DNA from: Actinomyces sp.
GTDB lineage: Bacteria; Actinomycetota; Actinomycetes; Actinomycetales; Actinomycetaceae
Reading direction: 5' to 3'
DNA length: 64,000 nt
Assembly: GCF_030530635.1 (NCBI RefSeq)
Contig: NZ_JAUMUL010000001.1
Coordinates: 1-64,000 of the forward strand
The position numbers were made by a program, and so were the translations under genes. Shown piece after piece: positions 8,739 through 17,793 of the stretch; the first letter of the stretch is position 1; the number at the start of each line of letters is the position of its first letter. The notes below the pieces were generated by a model. That model did not search any database. It worked only from the letters and a program-made list of their open reading frames with translations, and was not told the DNA's origin.

Positions 8739-8744
8739 GCCGGT

Positions 8745-9914
8745 ATGTCTGTGACCCCAGCCGCCGCATCCACGCCCGATTCCCTCGCCACGCCGCTGGC
8801 TCGCGCCGCCGCTGTCCCGGTCCCCTCCGCCGACTCCCTCGCCGGCCGGTTTCCCAAGCAGACGCACCCCCATCCCGCCTCCGATGTCGAGCGCGCCCAG
8901 GCACTGACCGACCTGCACTTCGGTCGCGTGTTCACAGACCACATGGCCCACGCCCGCTGGACCCGCGAGCGCGGCTGGGCGGACCACGCCATCATCCCCT
9001 TCGGGGACCTGACCCTGTCTCCCGCTGCCGCCGTTTTGCACTATGCGCAAGAGATCTTCGAGGGCATCAAGGCCTACCGGCATGCCGACGGCTCGATCTG
9101 GACCTTTAGACCCCGCTACAACGCCGCCCGGATGAACCTGTCCGCCCGGCGCATGGCCGTTCCGGAACTGCCCGAGGAGGATTTCATCGCCTCCCTGGTG
9201 GACCTGGTGCGCGCCGACGCCGAGTGGGTCCCCTCCGGTGAGGGGGAGTCCCTGTACCTGCGTCCCTACGCCTTCGCCTCCGAGGCCTTTCTCGGCGTGC
9301 ACGCCGCGAGCACCATCGACTACTACGTCATTGCCTCCCCATCGGGTGCCTACTTCACCAATGGGCTGCAGCCCATCTCCATCTGGGTGGCTCAGGACTA
9401 CCACCGGGCCGGTCGTGGCGGCACCGGCTTCGCCAAGACCGGCGGCAACTATGCATCCTCACTGTTACCGCAGCAGGAGGCGGATGCCCAGGGCTGTGAC
9501 CAGGTGTGCTTCCTCGACGACGTCACCGAGCAGAATCTGGAGGAACTCGGCGGCATGAACGTGATGGTGGTGGACGCCGACGGCACCGTGCGCACCCCAA
9601 GCCTGACGGGCACCATCCTGGAGGGAAACACGCGCAGCGCCATCATCCGCCTGCTGCTGGACTCCGGCCGGAGGGTGGTGGAGGAGACCATTCCGCTTAC
9701 GAGCCTGCTGGAGGACATCTCCACCGGTAGGGTGCGCGAGGTGTTCGCCTGCGGTACCGCCGCCGTCGTCGTCCCCCTGGGACGGCTCAAGGGTGAGGAC
9801 TTCGACGTGGCCATCGAGGGCAGTGAGGTCACCCACGAGATCTACGAGCGGCTCACCGGCATCCAGTACGGACGCCTGGAGGACCCGTACAACTGGATGT
9901 ACCGGCTCGCCTGA
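8745..9914 (+). CDS. ilvE: Branched-chain amino acid aminotransferase
   Basis: A class IV PLP-dependent aminotransferase that makes Val, Leu and Ile from their 2-oxo acids and glutamate. It has 389 residues, the type II (eukaryote/actinobacterial) size. The PLP lysine lies in AKTGGNYASSLLPQ, and the class IV signature region runs from GGMNVMVVD to SLTGTILEGNTR. The chosen ATG follows a -10 box by 6 bases; an in-frame ATG 24 bases upstream lies before that box and is less likely. It acts with IlvBNC, LeuB and CimA as the last step of the pathway. Confidence 0.95.
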   Translation: MSVTPAAASTPDSLATPLARAAAVPVPSADSLAGRFPKQTHPHPASDVERAQALTDLHFGRVFTDHMAHARWTRERGWADHAIIPFGDLTLSPAAAVLHYAQEIFEGIKAYRHADGSIWTFRPRYNAARMNLSARRMAVPELPEEDFIASLVDLVRADAEWVPSGEGESLYLRPYAFASEAFLGVHAASTIDYYVIASPSGAYFTNGLQPISIWVAQDYHRAGRGGTGFAKTGGNYASSLLPQQEADAQGCDQVCFLDDVTEQNLEELGGMNVMVVDADGTVRTPSLTGTILEGNTRSAIIRLLLDSGRRVVEETIPLTSLLEDISTGRVREVFACGTAAVVVPLGRLKGEDFDVAIEGSEVTHEIYERLTGIQYGRLEDPYNWMYRLA

Positions 9915-9989
9915 CGTCACTACCGGCTTGTGATCCGATCCCCACGTCGGTGCGACTCCTCGCACTGCCCGGTGTGGTCAGATTGACCC

Positions 9990-11117
9990 ATGACCGATGA
10001 CGAGCAGCGCGCGGGTGATGGTGTTTCCAGGGATCTGAACGACGACGTACTCGGCGGAGTCGGGCGGATCGAATCCGCGAGCGACAGCGCCAAGAGGAGC
10101 CGGGGTGGACGACACTTGCGTATCGCCCTGGTGTCGGTGCTCGCGGTAGTGCTCGTGCTCGCAGCCGGCACCGCGGTGGGGGCGGTGTGGCTGCGCAACC
10201 GCCTGTCGGCAAACATAGAGACTATCGGTGATCCCTTCGCCTCGATTGCCGACCACGACCGCGCTCCCGCGCAGAACGCCGAGAACCCGGCCACGAATAT
10301 TCTCGTGCTCGGCTCGGACTCACGCATCAGTGCCGGTGACCCCAGTCAGTGGGAGGTCGGCGCCCAACGCACCGACGCGATGATGCTTATGCAGATCAGC
10401 GGCGATCGCAGGAACGTGTCGGTCATGTCCATTCCGCGCGACTCCTGGGTGGACATCCCCGGCTACGGGGAGAACAAGATCAACGCCGCCTTCTCCTACG
10501 GCGGGCCGAGCCTGACCATTCAGACCGTCGAGCAGCTCACGGGCGTGCGCATAGACCATTTACTAGTGGCCGATTTCGAGTCCTTCAGTGCGATCACGGA
10601 CGCCGTCGGCGGCGTAACCATCAGGCTCAAGAGCCCACAGACGCTCGCCGGAATGGAGTTCGGCGAGGGTGCGCAGGTACTCAACGGTGAGCAGGCGCTC
10701 GCCTATGCACGCGAGCGCAGCAGCCTGCCGGGCGGAGACTTCGACCGCCTCAACCGCCAGCAGGCGTGGATGCGGGCCATGGTCGGGGCCGTGCGCAACA
10801 ACGGCATCCTTTCCAGTCCGACTAAGCTCTACTCCTTCCTTGTGACGGTCAGTCAGACCCTGGCGGTGGACGAGGGGTTCACGATCACCGAGCTGCAGTC
10901 CCTGGCGGTGGATCTACGCGGTCTGCGCTCCACGGACATCAACTTCATGACCGTGCCGACGGTCGGCACCGGTACCAATGCCGACGGCCAGTCAATCGTC
11001 CTGCTTGACCCTGATGCCGATGCGCCCCTGTTCGAGGCCTTCCGGAATGACGCCGTGGCGCAGTACCTGGAGGTCAACCCCGATGCTGTCGATCTGCTTC
11101 CAGCTACGGTGAACTGA
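9990..11117 (+). CDS. LytR-CpsA-Psr (LCP) family cell-wall polymer ligase
   Basis: LCP proteins transfer polyprenyl-linked glycopolymers to peptidoglycan or to surface proteins on the outer face of the membrane. This 375-residue protein has a basic cytoplasmic N-terminus, one transmembrane helix (about residues 44-67, from RIALVSVLAVVLVLAAG) and an extracellular LCP domain. The domain begins NILVLGSDSR and contains RTDAMML, SIPRDSWVDIPGYG, KINAAFSYGG and the DAVGGV segment, with the conserved Arg/Asp residues that bind the pyrophosphate lipid. No LytR_C domain follows. It is monocistronic, and the next gene is mobile-element debris. Confidence 0.93.
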   Translation: MTDDEQRAGDGVSRDLNDDVLGGVGRIESASDSAKRSRGGRHLRIALVSVLAVVLVLAAGTAVGAVWLRNRLSANIETIGDPFASIADHDRAPAQNAENPATNILVLGSDSRISAGDPSQWEVGAQRTDAMMLMQISGDRRNVSVMSIPRDSWVDIPGYGENKINAAFSYGGPSLTIQTVEQLTGVRIDHLLVADFESFSAITDAVGGVTIRLKSPQTLAGMEFGEGAQVLNGEQALAYARERSSLPGGDFDRLNRQQAWMRAMVGAVRNNGILSSPTKLYSFLVTVSQTLAVDEGFTITELQSLAVDLRGLRSTDINFMTVPTVGTGTNADGQSIVLLDPDADAPLFEAFRNDAVAQYLEVNPDAVDLLPATVN

Positions 11118-11399
11118 AGGGGCGTCAGCGCCGGAATCAGGTGCTGCCGGCCCTTGGCCTCCGGTCCAAGACACGCCGGAGTCGTATGGAATTCCCCGGG
11201 GTCGTACGCTGACGGCTCGCGGAAGAAGATTCAGGCCAGCTGGAGCGCATGAGTCGTGTATGACCTCGATCTGCGTGGTTGTACCTGACTCGTCTTATTT
11301 TTGGTGACTGTGCGTCATGATTGGGGTTTTTCGTTGGTGTGGTGTGGTTAGCTTGGTGGTTGTGGGGCACTAATCCGGTGGCCTGTAGAGTGATGGCGT
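11118..11399. other. Intergenic region; probable left edge of the IS1634 relic
   Basis: No gene is seen. The second half is less GC-rich (TTATTTTTGG, GGGGTTTTTCG), unlike the flanking genes, and probably contains the left end of the degraded insertion sequence. I could not define terminal inverted repeats or target-site duplications by eye. Confidence 0.4.
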
Positions 11400-12307
11400 G
11401 TGAGCCCGTACATTCGGAAGGTGCGTACCGCTTCTGGTCCTACGGCGGTGCAGATCGTGGCTAAGGAGCACGGGGTGCGCCGGATTGTGGAGCACCTGGG
11501 CTCGGCACACGGGTGAGGCGGAGCTGGCGGCCCTGATTCAGGCGGGGCGGGAGAAGATTCGGGGAGGCCAGGGCGTGCTGGACTTGGCCGGCCTGGCCCC
11601 TCGGGCTGCCCGCCAGGCCGCGTCGGCGGTAGTCGTCGGGCAGCGCTCGGCTCTGCTGTGGGACGTGCTGTGTGGCGCGTATGAGGCCCTGGGGCTGGAT
11701 GAAGCGGTGGGTGGGGACGAGGCCTTCAGGCAGATGGTGCTGGCCCGACTCGTGGAGCCCAGCAGTAAGGAGCAGGTACCCCGCGTAGACCAGCACGATC
11801 GTGCCGATGGTGCAGGAGTTCCGGAAGGCGTCGGGGATTTAGTACCTGGTCGTGGTGGCCGATGCCGGCATGCTCTCCGCAACCAACCTCGAAGCGCTCG
11901 ATCAGGCCGGCTTGGGGTTCATCGTCGGGTCCCGGACGGCCAAGGCGCCGGCGGACCTGGCCGCCCACTACCGCTGGCACGGGGACGCCTTGGCCGGCCG
12001 GGCAGGTGATCGATACGATCACCCCACGTCGGTGCACGCGCTGGACCGAGAGGGACGACAAGACGCGCGATGAGCCCGTCTGGGATCCCCAGCAGCATCC
12101 CGCCTCGTGGCGGGCGATCTGGGCCTATAGCGCGCGCCGGTTCGTTCGGCACCAGCAAGACGCTGACCGTGCAGGAGAACAGGGCTAGGGCGGTGGTTGC
12201 CGGGGAGCGGCGCCCCAAGGGAACCCGGTTCGTCACCGTCTGTAAAGGGGATCAGGTGCTGGATGAGGAGGCTCTGGCCAGAGCACGCCGCTTGGCGGGG
12301 CTGTCGG
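11400..12307 (+). pseudogene. IS1634-family transposase, 5' part (frameshifted)
   Basis: Starting at the GTG at 11400, frame 1 reads VSPYIRKVRTASGPTAVQIV and runs into a stop near 11515. The family sequence continues in another frame (HTGEAELAALIQAG, to LARLVEPSSKEQ near 11770). The region that should carry the DDE core around 11780-11850 is largely missing. The match resumes at VVADAGMLSATNLEAL (11852 on), shifts again near 12070 (AIWAYSARRFVR, then KTLTVQENRARAVVAG), and reaches ALARARRLAGLSG before the intron junction. At least three frameshifts and one internal deletion make it non-functional. Confidence 0.82.
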
Positions 12308-12343
12308 GTAGCCCCGGCCCGTTGCCGGGCCGGGGTCCCCTAA

Positions 12344-12378
12344 GAACCGGACGTGCTCCGTTTCGAGGCATCCGGCTC
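12344..12378 (-). ncRNA. Group II intron domain V
   Basis: On the minus strand GAGCCGGATGCCTC, a GAAA tetraloop, CGGAGC and ACGTCCGGTTC form the canonical catalytic hairpin with its two-nucleotide bulge. The RT stop codon TGA overlaps its first bases. Domain VI follows as a hairpin with arms CCCCGGCCCGG and CCGGGCCGGGG. Confidence 0.85.
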
Positions 12379-13939
12379 AGGCGAGTTCGCGGGCGGTTGC
12401 GGGTGGGGGGAGGAATGCTGGCTGGGTCTGCGTTGGGTCAGGCCTGCGTTTGCGGCGTTGTTGCCAGTAGTCGGTCAGGTTCGGGTCATCTGGGGATGCC
12501 CGTCCCTTGACTTTGACGTGGCGGACGATGGGGGTCCATGCGAACTTTCGCAGGTAGATGCCACTGTCGTGGTCTGTGAACACCCATCTGTCGTCGCGTC
12601 TGGGGTGGCTTTTTCCCCAGTAGCGGGCCTGTATCCATCGTTTTCCCTTGTTGGGGTGTGCGCGCAGGGCCCAGCGCCATAGTCGGATCCACATCCAGTA
12701 GTCCAACTGGCTGTAGATCTTCTTCGACGCACTGATGCGGTAGTGCGCGGCCCACCCGCGGATTATCGGGTTGAGGGCGGCGATGATCGCCGGGGCGTTG
12801 GCCCCGTTGCGTCGAATGACCTCGGTTCTGAGCCTGTCGCGGATCCGTTGCACGGCCGTCTTGGATGGCCGTGTCAGGACCTTTCCACTCCTGGGGTAGC
12901 GCCTGATCGTGAACCCGAGGAAGTCGAACCCCTCGGACAGGTGCACGATGCGTGTCTTGTCCTGGTTGATCGACAGTCCTCGGGTAGCGAGCCACGGTGT
13001 CAGGCGTTCCTTGACCGCCAGAGCTTCCTCACGCGTGTGGCACATGACCACGAAGTCGTCCGCATAGCGGACCACGGCTGGTGTGCCAGGCACGATACCG
13101 TCGGGCTGGGACCTCCTGGTTCGGGGGTACCGGCGCTGTCCGGCGGCTTCCTCCATCCCATGCAGGGCGATATTCAGCAGCAGCGGTGAGATGATGCCTC
13201 CTTGCGGTGTCCCCGCTTCGGTAGGCGCCCATTGGCCCTGCTCCATGACCCCGGCCTTGAGCCATGCCCTGATGTGCTCCCTGGCCGGGAACCCATTGAG
13301 CATGGCCAGTAGGTGGTCGTGGCTGATGTTGTCGAACGCCGACTTCAGGTCGGCGTCCAACACCCACATGCGAAGCGACTTGCGCTTCCCACACAGACCG
13401 AAGATCGCCTCAATGGCGTCATGACAACCGCGCCCGGGCCGGAAGCCGTACACATCCGGCTCGAAACGCGCCTCCCACTCCGGTTCCAACGCGTTAGCGA
13501 CCATCGCCTGGATGGCGCGGTCGACCAGCGTCGGGATGCCCAGCGGGCGGAACTTGCCATTCGCCTTGGGAATGTACACGCGCCGCACCGGCAAGGGCGT
13601 CGTGGTCATCGCGTTGCGTGACAGCCACACGGCCATCGCGGCCCGCGAGGAGTCATCGCTCACGATGAGCCCATCCACCCCGGCACTGCGGCGCCCCGCA
13701 TTGTCCTGCGTGCCCCGACGCACGCTCACAAGCACATTGGCCCATGACCGCAGCATCAGGCGTTGCAGACTACGGACCCGTTTGGGGTCCTGCTCCCTGG
13801 CCGCCGTGAAGATCCGTTGCCTCAGCGCACGTACGCTCGCCTCGACCTGGTCCCAGCAGACTCCCGGCCACCAATCCAAGCGCTCGTCCTCGGGTCTGTT
13901 CGCCTCGGCGTCCAACATCCCCCTCAGCTCCCTGCGCAT
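12377..13939 (-). CDS. ltrA: Group II intron reverse transcriptase/maturase, no endonuclease domain
   Basis: A 520-residue LtrA-type protein that helps the intron splice and copies it into new sites. RT blocks are intact: VYIPKANGKFRPLGIPTLVDR, YGFRPGRGCHDAI, VLDADLKSAFDNI, GTPQGGIISPLL, and the active-site VRYADDFV. A GIIM maturase (X) domain follows (IIRGWAAHYR region), then an RYWG...DYW segment. After DYWQQRRKRR, where many relatives continue into an HNH endonuclease, this one stops, and its stop codon lies on domain V. I set the start at the ATG at 13939, 5 bases after AGGAGG; a GTG at 13945 directly abuts that SD. The ORF is open throughout, so it may be active. Confidence 0.92.
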   Translation of the reverse strand: MRRELRGMLDAEANRPEDERLDWWPGVCWDQVEASVRALRQRIFTAAREQDPKRVRSLQRLMLRSWANVLVSVRRGTQDNAGRRSAGVDGLIVSDDSSRAAMAVWLSRNAMTTTPLPVRRVYIPKANGKFRPLGIPTLVDRAIQAMVANALEPEWEARFEPDVYGFRPGRGCHDAIEAIFGLCGKRKSLRMWVLDADLKSAFDNISHDHLLAMLNGFPAREHIRAWLKAGVMEQGQWAPTEAGTPQGGIISPLLLNIALHGMEEAAGQRRYPRTRRSQPDGIVPGTPAVVRYADDFVVMCHTREEALAVKERLTPWLATRGLSINQDKTRIVHLSEGFDFLGFTIRRYPRSGKVLTRPSKTAVQRIRDRLRTEVIRRNGANAPAIIAALNPIIRGWAAHYRISASKKIYSQLDYWMWIRLWRWALRAHPNKGKRWIQARYWGKSHPRRDDRWVFTDHDSGIYLRKFAWTPIVRHVKVKGRASPDDPNLTDYWQQRRKRRPDPTQTQPAFLPPPATARELA

Positions 13940-14610
13940 CCACACCTCCTAGACTCTTCACAACTCACCTGGCTCACGTCAGCTCGGTTTCCCGCCCGGG
14001 CATCCGCCCGGTATCCAAGTGGTTATCGCAACGGCGGCCGTCTGGAGAACCGGCCCTACAGCACCGCGCGTTTCCCATCGCCTTTCGACATCTTGGCATT
14101 AGCTTCTTGAGCCATCCTGTTCCCGCCACGCACTTCGGCACCACCCTTACGAGCACGCCCACCAGGCCCCAGAGCCCGGCGCGTGACGGGGTTCCCGTGT
14201 TCCGCATACCTCAGACACGACCTGGCAGGGCGCCGCCTATCCCCCGAGAGCAGTGGTGTCCAAGCACTCGAACCCCTTGCCCGTTCGGTGCCACCCGCCG
14301 GACCTTCCCCGGCATGCTCCTACCACCCCCCGACATCTGCCAGCAAATAAGGGGGCTCAACTTTAACGAGGGGTCAACGACGGTTCCCTCACGTTCACCC
14401 ATCCAGGTCTTCCCCTCGCCTACGCACCACCGGCAGACTGACAGCACGCTTCGGCTTACACCCGTGGGCTTCGCACCCCGTCGTCACCAACGACGCACGC
14501 CACGGTGGGGACAGGTCCATGGACACCGACCCGCACTACATGCAGCACCTCACAACCGATGCCACCTCCAAACCATGCAGCAACTGAAAGCATGCGACCT
14601 CACGTCGCAC

Positions 14611-14975
14611 CAAGGGCTACGTGACTAACATCCCCGCCACCGTGATGCCCGCCAGTGAGGTGATCGCCTCGTATCACGAGTTGTGGCACGTGGAGCAGCC
14701 CCTTGCGCATGAGCACCCGCGACCTGAAGGCCCGCCCCGTCTTCCACCACACCCACCACGCCATCCAGGCCCACCTAACCGTCGTCATGGCATCCCTGGC
14801 CGTCGCCCGCCACCTACAAGCCGCCACCGGCATCAGCATCAAACGGCTCGTCCGCGAACTGAAGCCACTTCAGGAAATCACCATCACCATCAACGGGCAC
14901 CAAATAACCGCACAACCCCACACCACCCAGACCGCACAGCAAATCCTCAACAACCTGAACACCGCAGGGCACTGA
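14611..14975 (+). pseudogene. IS1634-family transposase, 3' part
   Basis: The continuation of the interrupted transposase: KGYVTNIPATVMPASEVIASYHELWHVEQ, then a one-base frameshift near 14695, then LRMSTRDLKARPVFHHTHHAIQAHLTVVM through to the natural C-terminus (stop at 14973-14975). The conserved family C-terminal motif (RMSK/T-DL-ARP-FHHT-AI-AHL) is easy to read across the shift. Confidence 0.85.
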
Positions 14976-15117
14976 AGTGAGACGACTCAGGCCGGTGAGC
15001 GTCCGGTCGGTTCTGCCACTCGTGCCCCTGACGGCCAGCGACTTCGACGACAGGGAACAGACGGCGTGTCGGAATATGACAGACTCTCCGGTGAACACCC
15101 ACCGAAGGGGGTCAAAC

Positions 15118-16818
15118 ATGCCCGCAGGCACGCCCGATGCCGTCGCCGCCTACGACACCACCCTGCGCGACGGCGCCCAGCAACAGTCCATCGCCTTCAC
15201 CGTCGCCGACAAGCTCGCCGTAGCCCGGCTGCTGGACGAGCTCGGCGTCGCCTACATTGAGGCCGGCTGGCCCGGTGCCATCCCCAAGGACACCGAGTTC
15301 TTCGCCCGCGCCCGCTCGGAGTTGGAGCTGCGCACGGCCCGGCTGGTGGCCTTCGGCTCCACCTGCAAGGCCGGTGTGGCCGCCGAGGAGGACCCGCAGG
15401 TGCGCGCACTGCTGGAGGCGGGCGCGCCCGTGGTGACCATCGTCGCCAAGTCCGATCCGGTGCATGTGGAGCGCGCCCTGCGCACCAGCCCGGAGGAGAA
15501 CCTGCGCATGGTGCGGGACACGGTGGCGGTGCTGGTCGGCGCCGGCCGTGAAGTGATGGTGGACCTGGAGCACTACTTCGACGGCGTCGACCATGCCGAG
15601 GCCGCCGGCGGTGACACGGACGACGGCGACCCGGCACGGGCCTACCCGCTCGCCGTCGCCCTGTCCGCGGCGCAGGCCGGCGCCAGTGCCGTCATAGCCT
15701 GCGACACCAACGGCGGCAGCCTGCCCAGCGTGATCGGCCGGCGAGTCGCCCGGCTGCGCGAGGTCCTGGACCGGGCCGGGCACCGGGACTGCACCATCGG
15801 CATCCACACTCACGACGACGCCGGCGTCGCTGTCGCCGGAGCCCTGGCCGCTGTCGAGGCCGGCGCCCGCCAGGTGCAGGGCTGCGTCAACGGGCTGGGC
15901 GAGCGCACCGGCAACGCCAACCTGCTCACCCTCATCGCCGACCTCGAACTGAAGACGGACTTCACGGTGCTTCCCGGCGACGCCGCCGAGCGCGCCCGCC
16001 ACCTGGCCGAGCTGTCCGCCGTTGCCCGGCACGTCGGCGAGATCGTCAACCGGCCGCCGTCGGGGCGTCTGCCCTATGTGGGTGCGAAGGCCTTCGCGCA
16101 CAAGGCCGGGTTGCACGCCTCCGCGATCCGGGTGGACCCGAACCTGTATCAGCACATCGATCCCGAGCGCGTCGGCAACACGATGACCATGTTGGTCTCG
16201 GAGATGGCCGGGCGCGCCTCCATTGAACTCAAGGCCCGCGAGTTCGGCATTGACGCCTCCGGTGACCGGGAGCTGCTCACCCGGGTCACCGAGACCGTCA
16301 AGGCCCGTGAGGCCGCCGGCTACACCTACGACGCCGCCGACGGCTCCTTCGAGTTGCTGCTGCGCAGCGCCCGCGGTGACCTGCCCGAGTACTTCCGCAT
16401 CGAGTCCTGGCGCGCCTCCATCCAGGCCCGCCCCCTGCCCGGGCAGCGGCTGCTGTCCACCGAGGGTGACACCGTCACGGAGACGGAGGCGACCGTGCGG
16501 CTGTGGGCCGGAGGGCGGCGCTACGCGGTGCTGGGGGAGGGCAACGGTCCCGTCAACGCCCTGGACCATGCGCTGTGCGCGGCGTTGGAGCAGGTCTACC
16601 CCGAAAGCGCCGTTTTCGAGCTGACCGACTACAAGGTGCGCATCCTGGACGCCGAACGCGGCACCCGTTCGGTGGTGCGGGTACTAATCGACATCACCGA
16701 CGGGGAGCAGACCTGGTCGACGGTCGGGGTGGGCACGGACGTGGTGGAGGCCTCCTGGGAGGCTCTGATCGACGGGCACATCGTCGGCCTGCTGCGCCGG
16801 GGTGTCGAGCCGCGGTAG
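15118..16818 (+). CDS. cimA: Citramalate synthase
   Basis: Condenses acetyl-CoA with pyruvate to (R)-citramalate, the threonine-independent route to 2-oxobutyrate and isoleucine. It has 566 residues. The catalytic HMGL-type TIM barrel shows DTTLRDGAQQQSIAFT (metal and base residues), EAGWPG, and the metal-binding HTHDDAGVAVA. The last 150 residues form a LeuA-type dimerisation/allosteric domain, where isoleucine would feed back. DTTLRDGAQ...EAGWPGAIPKDTEFF is characteristic of CimA rather than LeuA. The ATG at 15118 follows GAAGGGGG by 7 bases; the longer in-frame reading to 14977 has no RBS. It would work with LeuB, IlvBNC and IlvE encoded upstream. Confidence 0.9.
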   Translation: MPAGTPDAVAAYDTTLRDGAQQQSIAFTVADKLAVARLLDELGVAYIEAGWPGAIPKDTEFFARARSELELRTARLVAFGSTCKAGVAAEEDPQVRALLEAGAPVVTIVAKSDPVHVERALRTSPEENLRMVRDTVAVLVGAGREVMVDLEHYFDGVDHAEAAGGDTDDGDPARAYPLAVALSAAQAGASAVIACDTNGGSLPSVIGRRVARLREVLDRAGHRDCTIGIHTHDDAGVAVAGALAAVEAGARQVQGCVNGLGERTGNANLLTLIADLELKTDFTVLPGDAAERARHLAELSAVARHVGEIVNRPPSGRLPYVGAKAFAHKAGLHASAIRVDPNLYQHIDPERVGNTMTMLVSEMAGRASIELKAREFGIDASGDRELLTRVTETVKAREAAGYTYDAADGSFELLLRSARGDLPEYFRIESWRASIQARPLPGQRLLSTEGDTVTETEATVRLWAGGRRYAVLGEGNGPVNALDHALCAALEQVYPESAVFELTDYKVRILDAERGTRSVVRVLIDITDGEQTWSTVGVGTDVVEASWEALIDGHIVGLLRRGVEPR

Positions 16819-16864
16819 CGGTTGGCGGGTGCTGGCACCGGTTGGGACGGCTCCGGGTGCCGGG

Positions 16865-17728
16865 TCACACGTGGCGGTCGTGACCCGGGCCGAAGTAGAT
16901 GTCATCAAGGGTGACGGTCTGCAATGACCGCTCGCGCAGGATCTCGATGATCTCGCCGTACAGCTGGGTGACGGTGGGGGCGTTGGCGTGGCCCAGCACG
17001 ATGTGCTCGGCCAGCAGCCATTTGTGTGCCTCGCCCAACAGCACCTCCTGGGTCAGCAGACCCGAGTCGCCGAAGGATCCGTACCACATGGTCTGCGTGG
17101 TGTAACCCAGCTGTGCGCATGCCGAATCCGTCCGTTCGTCACGATAGCCGAACGGGGGGCGGATAAACGGGGTGCCGGTGACGCCGAAGCTGGTGTTGAG
17201 TAGGGACTCGCATTGTGACAGCTCGGAGATGATGCCCGACTCCGTGAGCCCGGTCAGGCCCGGGTGCGTCCACGTGTGGTTTCCCAGCTGCACCTGGCCG
17301 GACTCCACCAGCGGCAGCATCTTGTCCCGGCAGTCGGACCAGCCCGGATAGGAGCCGGTGACGAAGAAGGTGATGCGTACCCCGGAGTCGACGGCGAAGT
17401 CGAGGTAGGCGTCGATGACCGAGGTGTCCGCGCCGTCGTCGATGGTGATCGCTACGACGTCGCCGACGCCGTCGGGCAGGGCGGTGATGAGCGGGCCGGG
17501 ATCTTGAGGCTCGGGCAGAGCCGGGGGACCGTCCTGGAGCCACAGGGGGTTGCGTGACGGGGTGGGGGAGGCCGAAGGTGTTGTGTCAGGCGAGTTGGTC
17601 GGTGCTGCTTCGGCCGGGGCGCCGGAGGTGCCAGTCGGCGCGCTCGCGGTACCCGAGCCAGCGGAGCAGGAGGCCAGCGCCCCGGCGGTGCCAGCAGCGA
17701 GCATGAGCATGAACTCTCGACGGTGCAC
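16865..17728 (-). CDS. Polysaccharide deacetylase (NodB-type) lipoprotein
   Basis: Probably removes N- or O-acetyl groups from a cell-wall glycan outside the membrane. The 287-residue product has a signal peptide with lipobox (VHRREFMLMLAAGTAGALASC), an Ala/Ser/Thr/Pro-rich linker of about 50 residues, and then a NodB fold. Visible active-site parts are TIDDGAD (general base and metal Asp), NHTWTHPGL (HxxxH metal ligands) and RPPFGYRD. GTG 17728 was chosen because GGAAAGGA lies just upstream and it places the positive n-region correctly; an extension to 17797 would bury the signal. It is convergent with cimA. Confidence 0.9.
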   Translation of the reverse strand: MHRREFMLMLAAGTAGALASCSAGSGTASAPTGTSGAPAEAAPTNSPDTTPSASPTPSRNPLWLQDGPPALPEPQDPGPLITALPDGVGDVVAITIDDGADTSVIDAYLDFAVDSGVRITFFVTGSYPGWSDCRDKMLPLVESGQVQLGNHTWTHPGLTGLTESGIISELSQCESLLNTSFGVTGTPFIRPPFGYRDERTDSACAQLGYTTQTMWYGSFGDSGLLTQEVLLGEAHKWLLAEHIVLGHANAPTVTQLYGEIIEILRERSLQTVTLDDIYFGPGHDRHV

Positions 17729-17793
17729 GGATGGTCCTTTCCAGGCGACGGCGCGTGCTGAGCCAATGTTGCATGGCGCCGGACGGCCTGTCC

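Larger units (their letters stand above)
12308..14610 (-). mobile_element. Group II intron (ribozyme plus reverse transcriptase)
   Basis: Read on the minus strand, the intron starts with GTGCGACG (5' G at 14610), matching the GUGYG consensus. It has about 670 bases of domain I-III and early domain IV before the reverse-transcriptase ORF. It ends with a recognisable domain V (12344-12378), a GC-rich domain VI hairpin and a 3' end near CTAC (12308). The 5' exon ends in CCCTTG. A CAAGGG (plus-strand 14274-14279, about 330 nt into the intron) could be EBS1 pairing with this IBS1. The 3' boundary is uncertain by one or two bases because the host gene is frameshifted. The intron is antisense to the transposase, so transcription of the IS would not splice it. 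Confidence 0.82.
11400..14975 (+). mobile_element. Decayed IS1634-family element split by a group II intron
   Basis: Two collinear pieces of one IS1634-type transposase gene (11400-12307 and 14611-14975) flank a 2.3-kb group II intron inserted on the opposite strand. Joining them restores the order of the family: N-terminal SPYIRKVRTASG through RRLAGLSG, then KGYVTNIPATVMPASEVIASYHELWHVEQ. The element is dead because of several frameshifts. Its outer ends are not resolved here. Confidence 0.8.

Noticed and set aside
7418..8995. 525-residue open frame antisense to leuB
   Set aside because: Mirror frame of leuB/ilvE; leuB is unmistakable on the plus strand.
14107..14628. Possible gene inside the intron's 5' region
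   Set aside because: The sequence is explained as group II intron RNA (domains I-III) on the minus strand; the frame crosses the intron-exon border.
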